In this document: positions 10,081 through 20,394 of the stretch, piece by piece
Numbering within the stretch: position 1 is the stretch's first letter
Layout: each line of letters opens with the position of its first letter
Assembly (NCBI RefSeq): GCF_001645125.1
Contig: NZ_LXKA01000109.1
Coordinates: forward strand, 62,001 to 126,000
Direction: 5' to 3'
DNA: 64,000 bases
DNA from: Paraburkholderia ginsengiterrae
Lineage (GTDB): Bacteria > Pseudomonadota > Gammaproteobacteria > Burkholderiales > Burkholderiaceae
Translations under genes and position numbers: made by a program
Notes under the pieces: generated by a model
Seen by the model: the letters and a program-made list of their open reading frames with translations, nothing else
Database searches by the model: none
What the model was told of the DNA's origin: nothing

Positions 10081-12929
10081 TGTCCACGGTTCAAGCTACA
10101 TATCAACCGGGCAGCCTTGTCTCCGCACGTGGGCGTGAGTGGATTGTCCTTCCTCAGTCGACCGAAGACACACTTCATCTTCGTCCGCTCGGTGCGACCG
10201 AGGACGACGCCACGCTCATCTACCTGCCTATCGAACCGACACCAGTTGGTCCGGCGACGTTCCCCTCGCCGACCGTACAGCAGGCGTCAAACTTCGCGGC
10301 CGGGCAACTGCTGCGCGATGCGCTCCAACTAAAGCTACGAACTGGGGCAGGTCCCTTTCGCAGCTTCGGGAACATTGCCGTCGAGCCAAGAGCCTATCAA
10401 CTCGTGCCGCTGCTTATGGCTCTGAAACAGGATGTCGTTCGCCTCCTGATAGCGGATGACGTCGGCATCGGCAAAACCATCGAAGCGGCGCTCATTGTTC
10501 GAGAGCTTGTAGACCGTGGTGAGATATCACGGGTCGCGGTGCTTTGCCCGCCGCATCTTTGCGAACAATGGCAGCGAGAGCTGATGGACCGGTTTCACAT
10601 CAATGCGGTCGTTGTACGTAGCACAACGGCCAGCCGTCTTGAGCGGGGGTTACCGGCGAACCAATCAGTGTTTGAGGCCTATCCGTTTACCGTGGTGAGC
10701 CTAGACTACATTAAGTCCGACCGTCGGCGAGACGAATTTCTACGAGCCTGTCCCGAGTGCGTCATCGTCGATGAAGCACACACTTGCACTTATAGCGGCC
10801 AAGGCCGTCAGCAGCGTTACACCTTGTTGAAGGGGTTGAGCGAAAATCCAGAGCGACACATGGTGTTGCTTACGGCGACGCCACACTCCGGAGACGACGA
10901 TTCTTTTTATAACTTACTTGGCTTATTGAATCCTGCCTTCCGCGAGTTAAAGGACATCCCGGCGGACGGCCGCAAGCAACTACGCGAAGAGCTTGCAAAC
11001 CACTTCGTCCAGCGTCGCCGACCTGATATCGACGAGTGGCAGGACCGCCAACTCTTTCCCGAGCGTCTGACGGCTGAAATCTTTTACAAGCTCACCGGCG
11101 AGTGGGGGCAGCTCTTTGATGATGTGCTTGAATACGCACGCGAACTTGTCATCCGGGCGGAAGGGCAAGACTTGATGCAGCAACGCATGAGCTGGTGGGC
11201 CGCATTGGCGCTTCTGCGCTGCATCTCTTCCTCTCCCAAGGCTGCCGTGAACGCTCTACGGACTCGCCTTCAGGGGCGAGCGCTGGCCGGGCCGGATAAT
11301 ACGGAAATGCTAACGCTCGAGGACGCGGAGGAACAAGGCAGAGAGCGCGTACTCGACGGCTCAGAAGACAACCTGACAACCCAGGATATCGAGCCGGGCG
11401 CAAAAACGGAAGACAGCGTACTGTTGACGAAGCTCGTCGCACGCGCCGAAGAGCTGTCCGGCGCAGTCAAAGACCCCAAGCTAAAGCGCCTTATCGACCA
11501 CCTGAAAGAACTCACTGGTGCAGGCTTTCAGCCGGTGGTTTTCTGCCGCTACATCGCTACGGCTCACTACGTCGCCGAGCAATTGCGCTCGGTTTTCCCG
11601 CACCACGAGGTCAAGGCCGTGACTGGCCAGTTCGCGGCGGCGGAACGGGAAACTGCCGTGGAGGCAATGAGCGAGGCGCAGCAGCGCATCCTTGTTGCCA
11701 CGGATTGCCTTTCGGAAGGTATCAACCTTCAGAATCTCTTCACTGCGGTGGTCCATTATGACCTGTCGTGGAACCCAACCCGCCACGAACAACGCGAGGG
11801 CCGCGTTGACCGATTTGGCCAGGAGGCCCGCGAGGTCCGCACCACCATGTTATACGGTCAGGACAACCCGGTCGATGGGGCTGTGTTACAGGTCATCCTG
11901 CGCAAAGCGGAGAGCATCCGCAAGGAACTCGGTGTGCTCGTTCCCATGCCCGATGACCAAGGAAAACTGACCCAGGCACTCGTAGGTGCCGTGTTGTTGA
12001 GAAAGGGGACAACTGCCGCCAAAATGCCCCAGCTCGGTTTGGATTTCGGTGCACCGGAAGAGGCCATCGACACGGCTTGGCAGTCTGCGCGAGAGAAGGC
12101 TTCGAAAAACCGCACCCTCTTTTCTCAGCGCCGTCTCAAACCGGAAGACGTCCTTCCCGAGTGGCAGAAGACGCTGGCTGTACTTGGTGGTGAAGATGAT
12201 GTCGAACGTTTCGTCAAGCGCGCTGCTGTGCAACTCGGAGCACCGCTCGAGCAGAGCACTAAGGGCGGCGCCAAACATTGGAAGCTTCATGCGGCTAGCT
12301 TGCCATCAGGGATACGCGAGCGTCTTGAACGAGAGGGGCTCGCCGGCACTTTGCGTATCGATTTTCACCAACCCGTCGCGGCGGGCGGTCAATACATTCA
12401 TCGCACTCATCCGCTGGTGTCCGCACTGGCCGACCATCTGCTCGAAACAGCGTTGGACGAACGCCGGGAGCCGAAGGAAGTCGGCGCAGATGCTGTGGCC
12501 CGTGCAGGCGCCATTTTCACCGATATGGTCGATGTTCGTACTGTGGTGCTGCTGATTCGTCTGCGCCACCAATTGACGGCGACACACCGCGGCAAGTCTC
12601 AATTGTTGCTCTGTGAAGAAGCGCTGGCTGTCGGCGTGCCGGCCGACGATGAGTCCAGCCTGCTGGACGACGCAACAGCGCGTGTGCTCATGGCTACAGA
12701 GCCCACCCGCAACATGCCTCGGCCCCTGCGAGACCAGCACCTCCAGCGGGCGCTTGACCAATTGCCCGGTTGGCAGCCTGCGCTGGAAGACCTGGCTCGC
12801 ACCCGAGCTCAGTTGCTACTTGAAGACCATCGCCGCGTTCGGGAGGCTTCCGGTGCACGAGGGGAATATCGCGTCACGCCGAGCCTTCCTGTAGATGTAA
12901 TGGGTGTCTTTGTGCTCATCCCGGCCTGA
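10080..12929 (+). CDS. SNF2/HepA-type helicase, DrmD-like
   Basis: A 949-aa SNF2-family ATPase. Motif I is ADDVGIGKT (about residue 124), motif II VDEAH (about 231), motif III LLTATPHSGDD, and the C-terminal lobe ends DLSWNPTRHEQREGRVDRFG (motif VI with two arginines). TPHSGDDDSFYNLL and the long insert between lobes are typical of the RapA/HepA branch that includes DISARM DrmD. The ATG shares its A with the TAA of the upstream helicase, so the two are coupled. Expected role: an ATP-driven DNA translocase working with the methylase and the DUF1998 helicase. The last 250 residues have no motif I know. Class 1 DISARM carries a DrmD with an N6-adenine methylase, matching this neighbourhood. Confidence 0.85.
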   Translation: MSTVQATYQPGSLVSARGREWIVLPQSTEDTLHLRPLGATEDDATLIYLPIEPTPVGPATFPSPTVQQASNFAAGQLLRDALQLKLRTGAGPFRSFGNIAVEPRAYQLVPLLMALKQDVVRLLIADDVGIGKTIEAALIVRELVDRGEISRVAVLCPPHLCEQWQRELMDRFHINAVVVRSTTASRLERGLPANQSVFEAYPFTVVSLDYIKSDRRRDEFLRACPECVIVDEAHTCTYSGQGRQQRYTLLKGLSENPERHMVLLTATPHSGDDDSFYNLLGLLNPAFRELKDIPADGRKQLREELANHFVQRRRPDIDEWQDRQLFPERLTAEIFYKLTGEWGQLFDDVLEYARELVIRAEGQDLMQQRMSWWAALALLRCISSSPKAAVNALRTRLQGRALAGPDNTEMLTLEDAEEQGRERVLDGSEDNLTTQDIEPGAKTEDSVLLTKLVARAEELSGAVKDPKLKRLIDHLKELTGAGFQPVVFCRYIATAHYVAEQLRSVFPHHEVKAVTGQFAAAERETAVEAMSEAQQRILVATDCLSEGINLQNLFTAVVHYDLSWNPTRHEQREGRVDRFGQEAREVRTTMLYGQDNPVDGAVLQVILRKAESIRKELGVLVPMPDDQGKLTQALVGAVLLRKGTTAAKMPQLGLDFGAPEEAIDTAWQSAREKASKNRTLFSQRRLKPEDVLPEWQKTLAVLGGEDDVERFVKRAAVQLGAPLEQSTKGGAKHWKLHAASLPSGIRERLEREGLAGTLRIDFHQPVAAGGQYIHRTHPLVSALADHLLETALDERREPKEVGADAVARAGAIFTDMVDVRTVVLLIRLRHQLTATHRGKSQLLLCEEALAVGVPADDESSLLDDATARVLMATEPTRNMPRPLRDQHLQRALDQLPGWQPALEDLARTRAQLLLEDHRRVREASGARGEYRVTPSLPVDVMGVFVLIPA

Positions 12930-12960
12930 TGCCAGCCCCCGAACAGGAATCCAATAGAAA

Positions 12961-15900
12961 ATGGCTCGCCGCTTAACACAAGAACTCGCCTTCTCCGCCC
13001 TCGCCATCGAGGGTGGCTTGCTGGCGCCTGACTTCCTCAACAAGGTCGCACATCTGGAAGCATCGGAGCAATCCGAGGCAGACTACGACGTCCCTCGCGG
13101 GCTCAAGCTTCGCGACGAAATCGGTCGCTACTGGAAAATTGCCCAGAACCTCTGGCAAGACTTCGACGCCAAGCGCCGCCGGTCGGACCTCGATACGCAT
13201 GCCATCACCGTGCGGGACTTCCTGGAGCCCTTGTGCAGGCAGGTGCTGGGTTTTGCGGATTTGCGGCCAATCGGCCAAGTCGTGCTTGATGAGCGTATTT
13301 TCCCGATTGGCTTCTGCGCAGGGGAGGGTCGGGTGCCGGTGATTTTCGCCGCGTACGACCAGGGGCTGGACAAGCCGAGCAGCCGCCACGGGGACGGAAT
13401 CCGCCGCCGCTCCCCGTTTCTGCTCACACAGGAATACCTGAACGCGAGCGAAAAGGCGTTGTGGGCGGTTGTTAGCAACGGGCTCAGGTTACGCGTCTTG
13501 CGCGATAACCCAAGCTTTACCCGTCCGGCGTATATTGAGGCGGACCTAGAGGCCATCTTTACCGAGGGATTGTATCCAGACTTCACTGCTTTGTGGCTAC
13601 TGACTCATGGCACCCGCTTCGGCAAGGTGGGGGCGGAGCCTGCTGACTGTCCGATAGAGCGTTGGCGTAACACCGTGCAAGAGGACGGCATTCGTGCCCG
13701 CGAACGACTGAGGGTGGGTGTCACCGAAGCGCTGAGGGCGCTCGGCACAGGTTTTATCGTGCATTCCGCTAACGGTCTTCTACGAGAGCGTATTCAGAAT
13801 GGCGAACTCTCGCCGCAGGCGTTTTTCGAGCAACTTTTGCGGTTGATTTACCGCCTCATTTTCCTCGCCACAATCGAGGACCGTGAACTGGTGTTCGCAC
13901 CGGACGCCAACCCCGAGGCTAAGGCTCGGTACCATGCCGGCTATAGCCTGCAGCGCTTGCGCCAACTCGCCGCGCGTCGACGCAGCTATGACCGGTATTG
14001 TGACCTTTGGCAGGTGCTCGCCATCACCGTTGCTGGCTTTGAAAATGGCGAGCCAGCACTTGGGTTGCCCGCCTTGGGTGGCCTTTTCGAAGCTAACCAA
14101 TGTCCGGACCTTGACGGGGCAGCTCTGGAAAATCAGGCTCTGCTGTCGGCGCTGTTCAGCCTCTGCTTTTTTCGTCAGGGAGCAGCACTCTCGCGGGTCA
14201 ACTACCGTGACATGGATTCCGAAGAACTCGGAAGCGTCTATGAAAGCTTGCTGGAGTTAGTGCCGATGGTCACCCTCGCTGGCGGCGCCCGCACGTTCGG
14301 CTTCGTGGACGATGGCGAGGAGGGAAGCACTAAAGGCAACGCCCGCAAGCTCACCGGTTCCTACTACACCCCCGATAGCCTGGTGCAGGAACTCATCAAG
14401 AGTGCGCTGGAGCCAGTCATTGAGCAAACGCTGAAGGCCAACCCGCAGGAGCCGGTCAAGGCGCTGCTCGGTTTGACGGTGTGCGACCCAGCCTGCGGCT
14501 CCGGCCACTTTCTGCTTGCTGCAGCCCGTCGCATCGCCGAGGAAGTCGCGCGACTCAACGCCCCGGATGGTAACCCGTTGCCGGAGGACTACCGCCGCGC
14601 TCTTCGCGACACGGTGGCTCGCTGTATTTACGGCGTCGACAAAAATCCCATGGCAGTTGAACTGGCCCGCACTGCGCTCTGGCTGGAAGCCTATACGCCT
14701 GACCGGCCGCTGACCTTCCTCGACCATCACTTACGCTGCGGCGACGCATTACTCGGGGTGCTCGACCCCGCTATCTTGGACCGGGGCATTCCAGACAAAG
14801 CATTCAACGCGCTTTCGGGCGACCACAAGGACGCGGTCAAAGCCATCAAGAAAGCTAATCGCGATGCACTCAAGGCCATAGAAAAGACCCGTGAGAAGTC
14901 CCATCAGATGCTGAGCCTCGGGCTGGAGCAGCTGGGGGATATTGCAGCGCTCGAGGCACTCCCTGACGACACTCTGGCCGCGCTGGAGGCCAAGCGTGCG
15001 GCCTATCGCGATGCCGAGGCTCACATTGCTACCTCCTGCGCTCGACTGGCCGCCGACCTCTTTGTTGCCGCCTTTGTTTTGCCTAAGACAACGGAGAGCG
15101 AGCGCTGCGTGCCGACGAGTCAGGACTTGTGGCTGGTAATGAATGGTAGTGCACCACGACCGGACGTGGCCGCTGTGGCGGCCCAGGCGGCGCGCACGGC
15201 GCAAGCCTTCCACTGGTGGCAAGTCTTTCCGCAGGTTAAGGCAAGGGGCGGCTTCGACGTGTTACTTGGCAATCCGCCATGGGAGCGCATCAAGCTTCAG
15301 GAAGAAGAGTTCTTTGCCACCCGCAGCCCGTCAGTCGCCGCTGCGCCGCACAAGGCAGAGCGTGGGCGGCGTATCGGCCTGCTTGCAGAAGGAATGCTGC
15401 TGCATACCCTGTATCCGGAAGCGGAGGCCGCGCAGGGTCTGGTCCCACCGAATCGCGCTGAGCAACAACTCTATGCCGATTTTCTTGCCGCGCGACGCGG
15501 GGCCGAGGCGGCCAGCCTCTTTGCCCATGATGCTGGGCGCTATCCGCTCACAGGCGTGGGCGATGTGAACACCTACGCGCTGTTCGCCGAGACCTTTGCG
15601 CAACTGGTGAGCGAGACTGGGCGGGCCGGCTTTATCGTGCCGACGGGAATTGCCACTGACGACAGCACTAAGGCATATTTCGAGGCGATTTCTCAGAATG
15701 GCCGTCTGTCAACACTGCTAGCTTTTGAGAACGAGGAGTTCATCTTTTCTGAAGTACACCATGCTTTTCGCTTTTGCGTCCTAACTTTGGGCGTAGCCGA
15801 AAGGGCCGAATTTGTCTTCTTTGCGCGTCAACCGTCGCAAGTGCATGATTCACGCCGCCGTTTCACCCTGACTCCCGAAGAATTTCGCCTCATTAACCCG

Positions 15901-17400
15901 AACACTCGGACATGCCCTGTATTTCGCAGTCAGATGGATGCCGAACTGACCAAGAAGCTCTATCTGGCCGCGCCGGTGCTTATTGCCGAAAATCCTCCAG
16001 AGCAGAACCCGTGGGGCATCCGTTTCGCAACAATGTTCCATATGTCCAACGACAGTGACCTGTTTCACGATGCCCCTGCTGCTGACCGGCTGCCGCTGTA
16101 TGAAGCAAAGATGATTCACCAGTTCGACCACCGTTGGGCCACCTATAGGGCGAACGGGGAATGCGAGGATGTAAGTGAGGTCGAAAAATTTGACCCTGAA
16201 TTCAGCGTATTTCCACATTACTGGGTCAACACCTCCGAAGTTGAGCAGCGTCTCGCGGACAAGCGCTGGGACAGGGGGTGGCTGATTGGGTGGCGAAATA
16301 TTACGGGTGTGGAGAAGATTCGTGGGCTGATTGCATCGGTTATGCCACGTTGTGCTGTTGGGAACAGTCTAACACTGCTATTTCCTGCTCCCATGCCGGC
16401 AGCCGTTTATGCATGTTTGTATGGAAATCTTGGGGCGCTAGTTTTCGACTTTGTATTACGCCAGAAGCTCGGCGGGGCAAATTTTAATCAATTCATTGCC
16501 CGACAGTTACCTGTAATACCTCCCGACCGCTACGCCGATGCCGACGTTGCCTTCATCGCACCGCGGGTCCTCGAACTTACCTACACCTCTCATGAGGTCA
16601 AGCCTTGGGCGCAAGACCTCCAGTACGACGGTGAGCCTTTCGCTTGGGACCCCGAACGCCGCGCGTTGCTTCGCGCCGAACTCGACGCCTACTATGCTCG
16701 TCTCTATGGCCTCACGCGTGAAGAACTGCAGTACATCCTTGACCCCGCGGATGTGATGGGTGACGACTATCCATCGGAAACCTTCCGTGTGCTCAAGAAC
16801 GATGAAATCCGAGAGTTCGGGGAGTATCGGACACGGCGATTGGTGCTCAAAGCGTGGGACAGTTTGGAATCGGGCGAACTGAAGTCAGACTCGTCGCCTG
16901 TGCGCTCGGTGCCAGTTGTTTATTCGGACCTCGCCGTCATCCGTAGCGAGGCGGAAGCGGAGTTTGCTAGTCTAATTGCTGCCCTGATAAAGCAATATCA
17001 GGATGGAATTTCCGTTGCGGCCCTGCAGGCTTTTGTCAGCCGGGCGACGGCTCCGGGGTACCCCGAATTGCTCCTTGAACCCAAAGAAGCAGAAAGGTTG
17101 CAATCTCTTGTCAATGGCATGAGTGCGCTGACTGCACCTGAAAGCCTGACCCACATTCCTCCGCTTGTTTATCGACTTGAGGTAAGTGGCGCGATTCGGT
17201 CTGAACGCAGGGGTGGCACGACAGTTTTCATTCGTGGGGCTAGTTCCCTCCCGGCCGACGTACGAAGCTTGCCCGAGCATCTTGAGTTGGCTAAGTTGAT
17301 GTTGAAGCTTGAGGCGCGACGGGAGCTTGCGAGAAAGAACGATGTTCGTCTCAATGAACCGGCTGAGCGCGGAACTGATGCCGGGACTCGCACTGGCTAA
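12961..17400 (+). CDS. Large Eco57I/PglX-type N6-adenine DNA methyltransferase
   Basis: A 1479-aa protein with SAM-binding motif I (CDPACGSGHFLLAA, about residue 510) and catalytic motif IV NPPW (about residue 770), as in N6-adenine methylases of the Eco57I class, BREX PglX and DISARM DrmMI. The roughly 450 residues before the methylase core are long enough for a targeting or nuclease region, but I see no clear PD-(D/E)xK there. The C-terminal third should hold target recognition. It lies 31 bp after the SNF2 gene, with CAGGAA before the ATG. The likely job is to mark host DNA so the two helicases and nucleases spare it. A stand-alone type IIG enzyme is possible but less likely given the flanking helicases. 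Confidence 0.88.
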   Translation: MARRLTQELAFSALAIEGGLLAPDFLNKVAHLEASEQSEADYDVPRGLKLRDEIGRYWKIAQNLWQDFDAKRRRSDLDTHAITVRDFLEPLCRQVLGFADLRPIGQVVLDERIFPIGFCAGEGRVPVIFAAYDQGLDKPSSRHGDGIRRRSPFLLTQEYLNASEKALWAVVSNGLRLRVLRDNPSFTRPAYIEADLEAIFTEGLYPDFTALWLLTHGTRFGKVGAEPADCPIERWRNTVQEDGIRARERLRVGVTEALRALGTGFIVHSANGLLRERIQNGELSPQAFFEQLLRLIYRLIFLATIEDRELVFAPDANPEAKARYHAGYSLQRLRQLAARRRSYDRYCDLWQVLAITVAGFENGEPALGLPALGGLFEANQCPDLDGAALENQALLSALFSLCFFRQGAALSRVNYRDMDSEELGSVYESLLELVPMVTLAGGARTFGFVDDGEEGSTKGNARKLTGSYYTPDSLVQELIKSALEPVIEQTLKANPQEPVKALLGLTVCDPACGSGHFLLAAARRIAEEVARLNAPDGNPLPEDYRRALRDTVARCIYGVDKNPMAVELARTALWLEAYTPDRPLTFLDHHLRCGDALLGVLDPAILDRGIPDKAFNALSGDHKDAVKAIKKANRDALKAIEKTREKSHQMLSLGLEQLGDIAALEALPDDTLAALEAKRAAYRDAEAHIATSCARLAADLFVAAFVLPKTTESERCVPTSQDLWLVMNGSAPRPDVAAVAAQAARTAQAFHWWQVFPQVKARGGFDVLLGNPPWERIKLQEEEFFATRSPSVAAAPHKAERGRRIGLLAEGMLLHTLYPEAEAAQGLVPPNRAEQQLYADFLAARRGAEAASLFAHDAGRYPLTGVGDVNTYALFAETFAQLVSETGRAGFIVPTGIATDDSTKAYFEAISQNGRLSTLLAFENEEFIFSEVHHAFRFCVLTLGVAERAEFVFFARQPSQVHDSRRRFTLTPEEFRLINPNTRTCPVFRSQMDAELTKKLYLAAPVLIAENPPEQNPWGIRFATMFHMSNDSDLFHDAPAADRLPLYEAKMIHQFDHRWATYRANGECEDVSEVEKFDPEFSVFPHYWVNTSEVEQRLADKRWDRGWLIGWRNITGVEKIRGLIASVMPRCAVGNSLTLLFPAPMPAAVYACLYGNLGALVFDFVLRQKLGGANFNQFIARQLPVIPPDRYADADVAFIAPRVLELTYTSHEVKPWAQDLQYDGEPFAWDPERRALLRAELDAYYARLYGLTREELQYILDPADVMGDDYPSETFRVLKNDEIREFGEYRTRRLVLKAWDSLESGELKSDSSPVRSVPVVYSDLAVIRSEAEAEFASLIAALIKQYQDGISVAALQAFVSRATAPGYPELLLEPKEAERLQSLVNGMSALTAPESLTHIPPLVYRLEVSGAIRSERRGGTTVFIRGASSLPADVRSLPEHLELAKLMLKLEARRELARKNDVRLNEPAERGTDAGTRTG

Positions 17401-17409
17401 GGGGGAACG

Positions 17410-19395
17410 ATGGGCAGTTGGCTTCAGGCATACCCGCCGACCAGGAAACTCCCTAGGCTCTGGGTTGAGCGGTTTTGGCTCATTGATTCAAAGGAGCCGC
17501 TGACCATCGTCCGTAAGGTTGACCTGCAGCCGGGCATGAACATCGTCTGGGCAAAGGAGCCAGAATCCAACGATGCCTCTGGGCTGGCCAGTGCCGGTCA
17601 TGGGGTTGGCAAGACGTCCCTTTGTTTGCTGCTTCGCTACTGCTTAGGGGACGACGCCCCCTCTATCGCCGCACTTCGCGAGAAGGCTGCGGCGTCTTTC
17701 CCACGGGGAGGCGTCGCGGCAAAGATTCATATTGATGGCATAGCCTGGCTCGTATTCAGACCGTACGAAGCTAATAGCCATTCGACAGCAGGGGTCGATT
17801 GCGAGCTTGAAGCTTTGTTCTCAGAAGGCGCTACCCGTGGCGGATTTCCATTGTTTCTCGCAGCCCTAAGCGAGTCCTTTATAACAAGGCTCCCCGCGTC
17901 TTCGCTTCCGGGAAGCAGCCAGGCCCTGGAATGGAAGCACTTACTGGCGTGGTGCGTTAGAGACCAAAAAACGCGATTTGACGGGTTTTTCCACTGGCGG
18001 GATGGCGACGGCCTCGGATTTCGCCGTTCTCGGCAGGACCCACCTCTATTCGTGCGAGCCGTACTAGGACTTCTCGACGCTGAGGGTGACCGCCTCATTC
18101 GCGAGGTGGAGTCATCTCAGACGGAACTCAAACGCATCGAGGAGCAACTGCTCTTGCTAGAGCGTGAGCAGGCCTATGGGCTGACTTACGTCGAGGCGCG
18201 GCTCCGCACTTGGCTTCGCGCTGGACCTGACGTCCCAATCTTTACTAGTATCCTAGGACCCTCGCTGGAGGTAATGGTAGCCGACTTGAAGTCTAAAGCG
18301 GAGGCTTACGAGGCCGAAGTCGACAGAGAGTCTGAACGGTTAGAAGATGCGATTGCACCGCTAATTGTCAACCTTGGTGAGTTGCGGCAAGAACTCACGC
18401 TGCGTACGAAAGAGAAGGAAATCGCACAGGCCTTACTTGACGCGAATCAGGCGGAATACACGCGCTTGCTGACCGAGCTTCAGGAGTTAAATAGTCTCGT
18501 TGGCCTATGTCGTTTGGGTCAGGTCGAGTTTTCAGATTGTCACCATATCTCGACGAGACGCAGCACGTACAATTTGCCTCAGCTTATCAACCAGCGTGCG
18601 GCAAAGGCGAATGAGCCACAGCGGCGGCTCGAGCTGCAGGAGGCCAACCGACTCGAAAGCGAATGCCGAAAAGAACTTGAAACTCAAGAGTCACTCGTCA
18701 ACAAGAAGCGTGTCGAGGTCCGTCGGCTCCAGGTACGAAAGGGAACAAGCGAGGCACAACGAAACTCTCTCGAGGAGCTTTGGGATGATTTGAAGTCTCG
18801 CGTACTGGCCCGTGAGAACGGTGCCGCGTCGCAGTCATTGGAGCAAAGTCGGACGCAACGGGACCTTCAAGCGCTAGACCTGAACAAAAAACGAGCCGCA
18901 CTGCTCAAGCGAGACCACGAGCGCTCGGAGCGAGCGACCACTTTGCATCGGCTTACTCAAACGGTCGCCGCGCGCCTGCTAGGGGAGTCTGGCCAGGGCC
19001 GGTTTATTCCGGATTCGGATGACCGGCTTTTCGAGCTTAAACTCGGCGGTGAGGCATATCAAGTGCTCGAGGTCTTGCTTGGTGACATTACCTGTCTGAT
19101 TGATTCTGCAACCACCGAAGCGAGTCACTATCCGGGCTTTCTGGTTCACGACTGCCCACGTGAGGCCGACATGAGCGAGCGCCTTTATCGGGAGTTCCTG
19201 TCGACTGTGGCTGACGCAGCTATTGAACTGTCCGTCATCCAAGGTTCCGTTCCCTTCCAATATATTGTAACCACAACGTCTCCGCCCCCGGAAGCTCTTA
19301 AGACAGACAGTCACCTGGCGCTTGTTCTGCAGCCGGGCTCTGATGAGGGGTTGCTTTTCAGGCGACGACTCGGGCCGGGAATGCTAAGTTTTTAG
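17410..19395 (+). CDS. SMC/Rad50-like coiled-coil ATPase of the DISARM-like locus
   Basis: A 661-aa protein with a Walker A near the N-terminus (GHGVGKTSL, about residue 65), long heptad-rich helices (about 220-310 and 325-510), and a late acidic strand FLVHDCPREADM (about residue 577) that fits a Walker B plus catalytic glutamate. This is the split-head layout of SMC/RecN/Rad50-like ATPases, and resembles ATPases annotated DUF2326. No LSGG signature or CxxC zinc hook is evident. It begins 9 bp after the methylase stop with GGGGGAAC before the ATG, so it is almost surely co-expressed. Standard DISARM does not include such a protein; it may act as a DNA-end or structure sensor. Confidence 0.75.
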   Translation: MGSWLQAYPPTRKLPRLWVERFWLIDSKEPLTIVRKVDLQPGMNIVWAKEPESNDASGLASAGHGVGKTSLCLLLRYCLGDDAPSIAALREKAAASFPRGGVAAKIHIDGIAWLVFRPYEANSHSTAGVDCELEALFSEGATRGGFPLFLAALSESFITRLPASSLPGSSQALEWKHLLAWCVRDQKTRFDGFFHWRDGDGLGFRRSRQDPPLFVRAVLGLLDAEGDRLIREVESSQTELKRIEEQLLLLEREQAYGLTYVEARLRTWLRAGPDVPIFTSILGPSLEVMVADLKSKAEAYEAEVDRESERLEDAIAPLIVNLGELRQELTLRTKEKEIAQALLDANQAEYTRLLTELQELNSLVGLCRLGQVEFSDCHHISTRRSTYNLPQLINQRAAKANEPQRRLELQEANRLESECRKELETQESLVNKKRVEVRRLQVRKGTSEAQRNSLEELWDDLKSRVLARENGAASQSLEQSRTQRDLQALDLNKKRAALLKRDHERSERATTLHRLTQTVAARLLGESGQGRFIPDSDDRLFELKLGGEAYQVLEVLLGDITCLIDSATTEASHYPGFLVHDCPREADMSERLYREFLSTVADAAIELSVIQGSVPFQYIVTTTSPPPEALKTDSHLALVLQPGSDEGLLFRRRLGPGMLSF

Positions 19396-19563
19396 CCAAT
19401 TCCAAGCGGCGACTGATAGCGGCGAGACAGGAGGCTTTATGCATGATTTGCACATGTTACAACCTGTTCCGGCACCTGGCAGCCTGTCCTGGGCACCTCT
19501 TGGCTGTCGGAGGGCACATCAAAGCGTTTGCCTAGGGAAGGCGGCGCCCGCACGAGGCATAGT

Positions 19564-20394
19564 ATGAATAGCACAGTCGGATATTCCAGTGTCGATGCGG
19601 TACCGCCGTCTCCGATTCAGTGGAACATTCTCGAGCAAACTCGTGTCGAAAAGGCCGCGTCTGATGGCGGTTTCGACATTACTTTGACGCGAGAGGGAAG
19701 CTGGCTCGTCTTTCGGTCAAGCGCCTTCTCCCAACGCCTTGGCGTTGAACAGCAGTCCGCCCACACCTTCCGCGTGGAGTTTTCAGACTTGACGTGGGGA
19801 AAGACAGTGGCGGAAGACTGTTCGCTTCTCGTCGTGCAGCAGGAAGGGCTGTGGCCCATAGTCGCAAGTAACGTGACAGGCTACGACTTCCTCCATCACG
19901 TGCTACGTCGCGCAGCAAGCCTGTGTCGCGTCCTAGCGACCGAAACTCTCGGTCAGTTTCGCGCTGCCACCGTTGACTTGCCTGCTTCTACTGAAGCTGA
20001 AAGACTGGTAATTCAGCGGGTGGGCCAGGACATCTTCCGACGCGGCCTCATCGAATATTGGCAAGGCCAGTGCGCTGTCACGCAGCTCGATGTTATTCCA
20101 TTGCTGAAGGCGTCCCACATTCGACCGTGGGCTGCTTGCGATACGGATGTGCAGCGACTGGATGTTTTCAACGGTCTCCTCTTGGCGCCGCACGTAGATG
20201 CCTTGTTCGATGGAGGCTGGATTTCATTCGGCGATAGTGGCGAAGTGATTGTGAGTGAACTCTTACCTATGTCAGCCCGCTCGCATCTGGGCGTGCGACC
20301 CGATTGGAAGTTGGCATCTTTGACCGACTGTCACAAGGCATATATCGCTTACCACCGCGACAAGGTCTTTCGCGAGCAGACTAGACTTTGGTGA
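19564..20394 (+). CDS. HNH endonuclease, last gene of the DISARM-like locus
   Basis: A 276-aa protein with a C-terminal HNH_2-type domain: CAVTQLDVIPLLKASHIRPW (about residues 176-195) and then DVFNGLLLAPHVDALFDGGW (about 204-223). SHIRPW, N and H of this arrangement form the beta-beta-alpha metal site found in many restriction-type HNH nucleases. The N-terminal 140 residues are beta-rich and may recognise DNA or a partner. The ATG at 19564 follows GAGGCATAGT; the upstream in-frame codon at 19528 lacks such a site. It lies 168 bp downstream of the SMC-like gene, far enough for its own promoter. It is a candidate effector nuclease for the block, or an independent single-gene restriction factor. 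Confidence 0.78.
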   Translation: MNSTVGYSSVDAVPPSPIQWNILEQTRVEKAASDGGFDITLTREGSWLVFRSSAFSQRLGVEQQSAHTFRVEFSDLTWGKTVAEDCSLLVVQQEGLWPIVASNVTGYDFLHHVLRRAASLCRVLATETLGQFRAATVDLPASTEAERLVIQRVGQDIFRRGLIEYWQGQCAVTQLDVIPLLKASHIRPWAACDTDVQRLDVFNGLLLAPHVDALFDGGWISFGDSGEVIVSELLPMSARSHLGVRPDWKLASLTDCHKAYIAYHRDKVFREQTRLW

